A stretch of DNA of 14,316 nucleotides, taken from NCBI GenBank assembly GCA_021297975.1, contig JAJTHO010000019.1:1-14316 (forward strand), read 5' to 3'. Below, one piece after another: positions 11,257-14,316 of this stretch. This DNA is from Alphaproteobacteria bacterium. Lineage in GTDB: Bacteria; Pseudomonadota; Alphaproteobacteria; JAJTHO01. The notes below the pieces were generated by a model. It did not search any database. It saw nothing but the letters and a program-made list of their open reading frames with translations, and was not told where the DNA came from. Made by a program: the position numbers and the translations under genes. Position 1 is the first letter of the stretch. The number at the start of each line of letters is the position of its first letter.

Positions 11257-13242
11257 TTAAAAGCCAAACATGTGATCAAGGCTGAACGCACCGCTATCGC
11301 GCATCAAACCGGCATAGCCAAACAAACGGCACGTTGTATCCCGCACCGATATATAGCCGCCCTCACCAGCCTTAGCCAAGGCCGCCGCATCAAACAGAGT
11401 ATCTGCATACACCATCACCGCGCCGTTAGCGGGTATGGCACGGCGTGCCTCCGCAACTGTCTCTCCGGCGCTGCTGCGCAGCACAAACACGGTATCCGAC
11501 ACAGGCCGCCAGACTTTGGAAACGGGATACATCAAGCACGAGACACTGCGCGCTTTAGGCGAAAGGCGCATAAACAGGCGCGTGGTCAACCCCGGCGCGC
11601 TGCTGGAATAGGACTGCGGCTCGTTTTTATAGACCGCGCTGCTGTTGAAAATATGCGCGCCGAAACTGGTTTCGGCGACAGCGCCGCTAGCACGGTGGGT
11701 ATAGCGGGCAATGGCATGGAGCCAGCCATCGGCGAGAACCCCACTGCTGAAATCATAGGCCAGCTGCACGCTGCCAAAACCGCTGAGAAGTGCCACGCCG
11801 TGCTGCACGAGCAGGTCACGTAAGGAAAACGCTGGTATTGCATCGCGTTTAAAACGCCCCAATGGGATCGGAGCGGCCTCAACGCCGCTGGCATCATAAA
11901 CATACAGCTTTAGCGCCAGCTCATCCTGCACTGTGCTCATCGGGGTGGGCAGCAGCTCCATATCAAAATCCGCCATTGGCAACACCGGCAGCGGCAGGAT
12001 AAAACCCTTACCAAACACCGGCTCAAGCCCCGCGAGCGCCGCATCCGGCTTTAAATCCGCCCGCTCGACGTTCGCATGGCCAATCCATTGCTTTGCCGCA
12101 CGCTGCACCGTATATCGCGGGCGGGTTAGTGCCTTATGCGCAATCAACTCAACCTGCTGCGGCCAAACGGCATCGGGAAACAGCGCCTTAAGCGACACAT
12201 CGCGGGTTGCAAAGGCGGGCAACGCCTCATCCAGCCAGACCGTCTCATCCGTTCCCATCAGGCGCAGACCGATTGTGCCCGCGGGCGTTTCCAGCGGCAG
12301 AACACTTTGCAGATGCAGGGTAATATTTTCGTCCGCACGCGGCGCGGGAATCCCGGCGTAAACATCCGCTGGCCAGGGATTGGCATCGTGGGTTGCGGTT
12401 AAGGAACCATCCGTTTTAAAAAAATCCAGACCATACTTTATCAAATCATGACCCGCGCCGCCAACAAGATGGATAAACAGCGTGCCGTCAAAGTGTTGCA
12501 GACCAAAATGAGTGCAGACCTCACGGCTGGTCAGATTCAGGCCGCCGCCTGCGGGGGGTAAATCCTTCCACCAGCCTATTGCGGCAATTGTGCCGTCTTT
12601 ATTGTATAAACAAAGCCACAAGCGGGGCGCCGCCGCGCCGTATTCGCCCCAATAGTTGGCGGTTGCAAGCGCCGTTTGTGTTGTTTCGGTGTGTTGAAAC
12701 AGCACATTGTTGACACAGTAATTCAAGGGATCCAGCAGGTTTTTAGGCCGGGTCAGCATGTTATGCGGCAACGCCAGCGCGGCCAGCGTTAACACAGGCA
12801 GTTGCTTCTCAAGAAGATACGGCAACACCTGCGCGGTTGTTTTTTCGGCGTTAAAGCTCGCGATCAGAATGACCTCTGCCGCCAATGGGTCAAGCTCTAC
12901 TATAAGTTTAGCCGTAAGGCCTTCGGGGCTTTTTTTACCCTGTTCCGCGACGTTCTGAACATAATAGCCGACAACATCCGCATCCCGCAGTGGGAACAGG
13001 GCAGAAAACGCAGCAAAGTGCCCCTCCGGGTCATAGACGGCAACTTTTTTGCCCCGCAGCGCGGCAAGCAGTTTCGCCGCAGGCTCGATAACCAGCGGGT
13101 GCGTCAGCGCCTTAAAAACGGTATTGCCGCCAAAATTGTTACCCGGCCGCCACGAAGCGGTGCTGTCATAGGTTTTAAGCGCCGCAAACGCGCCCTTGGT
13201 ATCGGTTTGTGGCAGGGTGCGCGGCAGGGAAACAACGGTCAT
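11257..13242 (-). CDS. Large conserved-looking protein of unknown function
   Basis: I cannot assign a function. The product is 661 residues with no signal peptide and no transmembrane helix. The first third looks like a globular alpha/beta domain: GKKVAVYDPEGHFAAFSALF (65-84), AEVILIASFNAEKTTAQVLPYL (122-143) and PVLTLAALALPHN (149-161). Then come ANYWGEYGAAAPRLWLCLYN (195-214) and a stretch with SREVCTHFGLQHFDGTLFIH (239-258) and GGAGHDLIKYGLDFF (261-275). The rest is rich in beta-like alternating segments, Pro and Gly, and ends in FSLDHMFGF. Similar proteins with this ending occur, as I recall, in other alphaproteobacteria near glycan genes; this is memory, not a search. The chosen ATG is at 13240-13242. 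A TTG six bases upstream (13248) is the alternative, and neither has a clear Shine-Dalgarno. It lies 8 bases after rmuC and abuts the methyltransferase gene, so all three likely share a transcript. Confidence 0.75.
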   Translation of the reverse strand: MTVVSLPRTLPQTDTKGAFAALKTYDSTASWRPGNNFGGNTVFKALTHPLVIEPAAKLLAALRGKKVAVYDPEGHFAAFSALFPLRDADVVGYYVQNVAEQGKKSPEGLTAKLIVELDPLAAEVILIASFNAEKTTAQVLPYLLEKQLPVLTLAALALPHNMLTRPKNLLDPLNYCVNNVLFQHTETTQTALATANYWGEYGAAAPRLWLCLYNKDGTIAAIGWWKDLPPAGGGLNLTSREVCTHFGLQHFDGTLFIHLVGGAGHDLIKYGLDFFKTDGSLTATHDANPWPADVYAGIPAPRADENITLHLQSVLPLETPAGTIGLRLMGTDETVWLDEALPAFATRDVSLKALFPDAVWPQQVELIAHKALTRPRYTVQRAAKQWIGHANVERADLKPDAALAGLEPVFGKGFILPLPVLPMADFDMELLPTPMSTVQDELALKLYVYDASGVEAAPIPLGRFKRDAIPAFSLRDLLVQHGVALLSGFGSVQLAYDFSSGVLADGWLHAIARYTHRASGAVAETSFGAHIFNSSAVYKNEPQSYSSSAPGLTTRLFMRLSPKARSVSCLMYPVSKVWRPVSDTVFVLRSSAGETVAEARRAIPANGAVMVYADTLFDAAALAKAGEGGYISVRDTTCRLFGYAGLMRDSGAFSLDHMFGF

Positions 13243-13250
13243 GGGCAAGG

Positions 13251-14316
13251 TTAGGCCGCGTCGCGTGTTGCCGTCAAGTCTGTGTTATCGGGCTCTTCAT
13301 CCGCTAAAAAACGTTGCGGCATGGGCTTTTGCGCTGAAGCGCCCAAGGATTTTAGCGTCTCCAATTGCCGCGCTGCGCTGCCGCGTCCGCTGGTGAGGAC
13401 TTTTCGCGCCTCCTCCAGCCCGCTTTCAGCCTTTGCCAGTGTTGCCGTTACTTTATCCAAGTGTTCGGCCATGGTAGCAATTTTGTCATACAGCGCGCCC
13501 GCGACACGGCAGATTTCCGCAGCGTTTTTGTTCTGTTTATCTATCTGCCATAAGCTGCTGATGGTGCGCAGCGCCGCGAACAATGTTGTGGGGGAAACGA
13601 GCAGCACCCGCCGCTGCCATGCCTCATGCAGCAGTTCCGGCTTAAGATGCAGCGCGAGGCTGAAGGCGCTTTCAAGGGGCACAAACAGCAAGACAATCTC
13701 CGGGCTGTTCAGCCCGGCCAGCTGGGTGTAATTTTTGCCCGATAAGTCTTTGATGTGCGCGTCTAAACTTTGCAGAAATTGTTTTTCAGCAAGGCTTTTT
13801 TCCGCCGCATCCGCGCTGTTTGCGTAGCGTTCAAACGCAAGCAAGGAGACTTTCGCATCCACCACCACATGCCGCTTCTCTGGCAGCTTAACCACCACAT
13901 CCGGCAATTGCCGCTTGCCGTCTTCTGTTTTTAAATCAAGCCCCACGCCCTGGCGGTGATAATCGCGTCCGTCTTGCAGGCCGGCCGCTTCTAAAAGCCG
14001 CTCGAGCTGCATCTCTCCCCACTGACCCTGCACTTTTACATTCCCGCGCAGCGCATTCGTCAGCCCTGTTGTCTGATCGCGCAGCTGGCCTTGCGCCGCC
14101 AGCATGGCCGCAATCTCGGCTTTCAGCCCGGCAACATCTTTTTGCTGATCCCCAAAACGCTGATCAAGGGCGGTACGAAACTCAATCAGCCGCTCACGCA
14201 GCGGCGCGAGCGCATCCTCAACCTTCCCGCCCGTACTCAGCAGCATTTTTTCCTGGCTGTCGGCCACAACGCGCGGCAGGGCGGTATCAAGTTCACTACG
14301 CAGCTGGGCGGCAAAC
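13251..14316 (-). CDS. rmuC: RmuC family DNA recombination protein, N-terminus cut by window edge
   Basis: RmuC proteins are nuclease-fold proteins that limit rearrangements at inverted repeats in E. coli; the biochemistry is poorly known. The frame is open from the right edge to a TAA at 13251-13253, giving 354 visible residues. The GTG at 14267 is only an internal in-frame codon; the coding frame continues past it as a coiled coil. The visible part begins with Gln/Glu/Leu-rich helix (about 1-90), then the RmuC core. GNVKVQGQWGEMQLERLLEA (91-110) is followed by LPDVVVKLPEKRHVVVDAKV (137-156), whose Asp139, Asp153 and Lys155 fit the PD-(D/E)xK nuclease pattern. FVPLESAFSLAL and RRVLLVSPTTLFAALRTI follow. 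The C-terminal 50 residues are a variable, charged tail. The usual N-terminal membrane anchor should lie outside the window. It is the first visible gene of the leftward chain. Confidence 0.93.
   Translation of the reverse strand, partial: FAAQLRSELDTALPRVVADSQEKMLLSTGGKVEDALAPLRERLIEFRTALDQRFGDQQKDVAGLKAEIAAMLAAQGQLRDQTTGLTNALRGNVKVQGQWGEMQLERLLEAAGLQDGRDYHRQGVGLDLKTEDGKRQLPDVVVKLPEKRHVVVDAKVSLLAFERYANSADAAEKSLAEKQFLQSLDAHIKDLSGKNYTQLAGLNSPEIVLLFVPLESAFSLALHLKPELLHEAWQRRVLLVSPTTLFAALRTISSLWQIDKQNKNAAEICRVAGALYDKIATMAEHLDKVTATLAKAESGLEEARKVLTSGRGSAARQLETLKSLGASAQKPMPQRFLADEEPDNTDLTATRDAA

Noticed and set aside
11185..11823. 212-codon plus-strand frame antisense to the methyltransferase and the 661-residue protein gene
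   Set aside because: It is highly basic and histidine/alanine-rich, as expected from the reverse of GC-biased codons, and overlaps genes with better evidence.
13240..13248. TTG at 13248 as the start of the 661-residue protein
   Set aside because: An ATG lies only six bases further on; neither has a Shine-Dalgarno, and ATG is the more likely initiator, although TTG cannot be excluded.

Overview
The window looks like chromosomal DNA of an alphaproteobacterium with moderate GC (around half). This is an inference from gene types, not from any search. The substrate-binding protein is of the AapJ/BztA type, the ribonucleotide reductase beta chain ends in the short form common in Alphaproteobacteria, HisI is a separate (unfused) protein, and glnB sits directly before glnA. 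I see no integrase, transposase, CRISPR array, tRNA or rRNA, so this is mostly housekeeping DNA with a surface-glycan-type cluster at the left.

Layout. (1) 1-3102: a left-truncated GT-C type membrane glycosyltransferase-like gene reads leftward. Divergent from it is a tight rightward trio: two different SAM methyltransferases and a GT2-like glycosyltransferase. This suggests glycan or lipid-linked sugar synthesis or decoration. (2) 3162-5075: rightward dusA (tRNA dihydrouridine synthase) and nrdB (class I ribonucleotide reductase beta), without a neighbouring nrdA. (3) 5102-6675: leftward metC-hisI with an ATGA overlap, joining methionine and histidine synthesis genes in one transcript. (4) 6768-10239: rightward polar amino acid-binding protein, small lipoprotein, glnB (PII) and glnA (glutamine synthetase). 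The first three are packed within 10 bp of each other or overlap, so nutrient capture, nitrogen signalling and ammonium assimilation are probably co-expressed. (5) 10240-10524: a non-coding stretch with a GC-rich hairpin just after glnA, a 24-bp near-perfect palindrome, a possible promoter and a strong rho-independent terminator. It could be a glnA 3' UTR or an independent small RNA gene. (6) 10525-14316: a leftward gene chain with almost no intergenic DNA: rmuC (truncated by the right edge), a 661-residue protein of unknown function, and a third SAM methyltransferase.

The best candidates for something undescribed are the structured region after glnA, the lipoprotein translationally coupled to glnB behind an orphan periplasmic amino acid-binding protein, and the large unknown protein between rmuC and a methyltransferase. 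None of these is proven to be a new system; all are ordinary-looking genes in suggestive arrangements.
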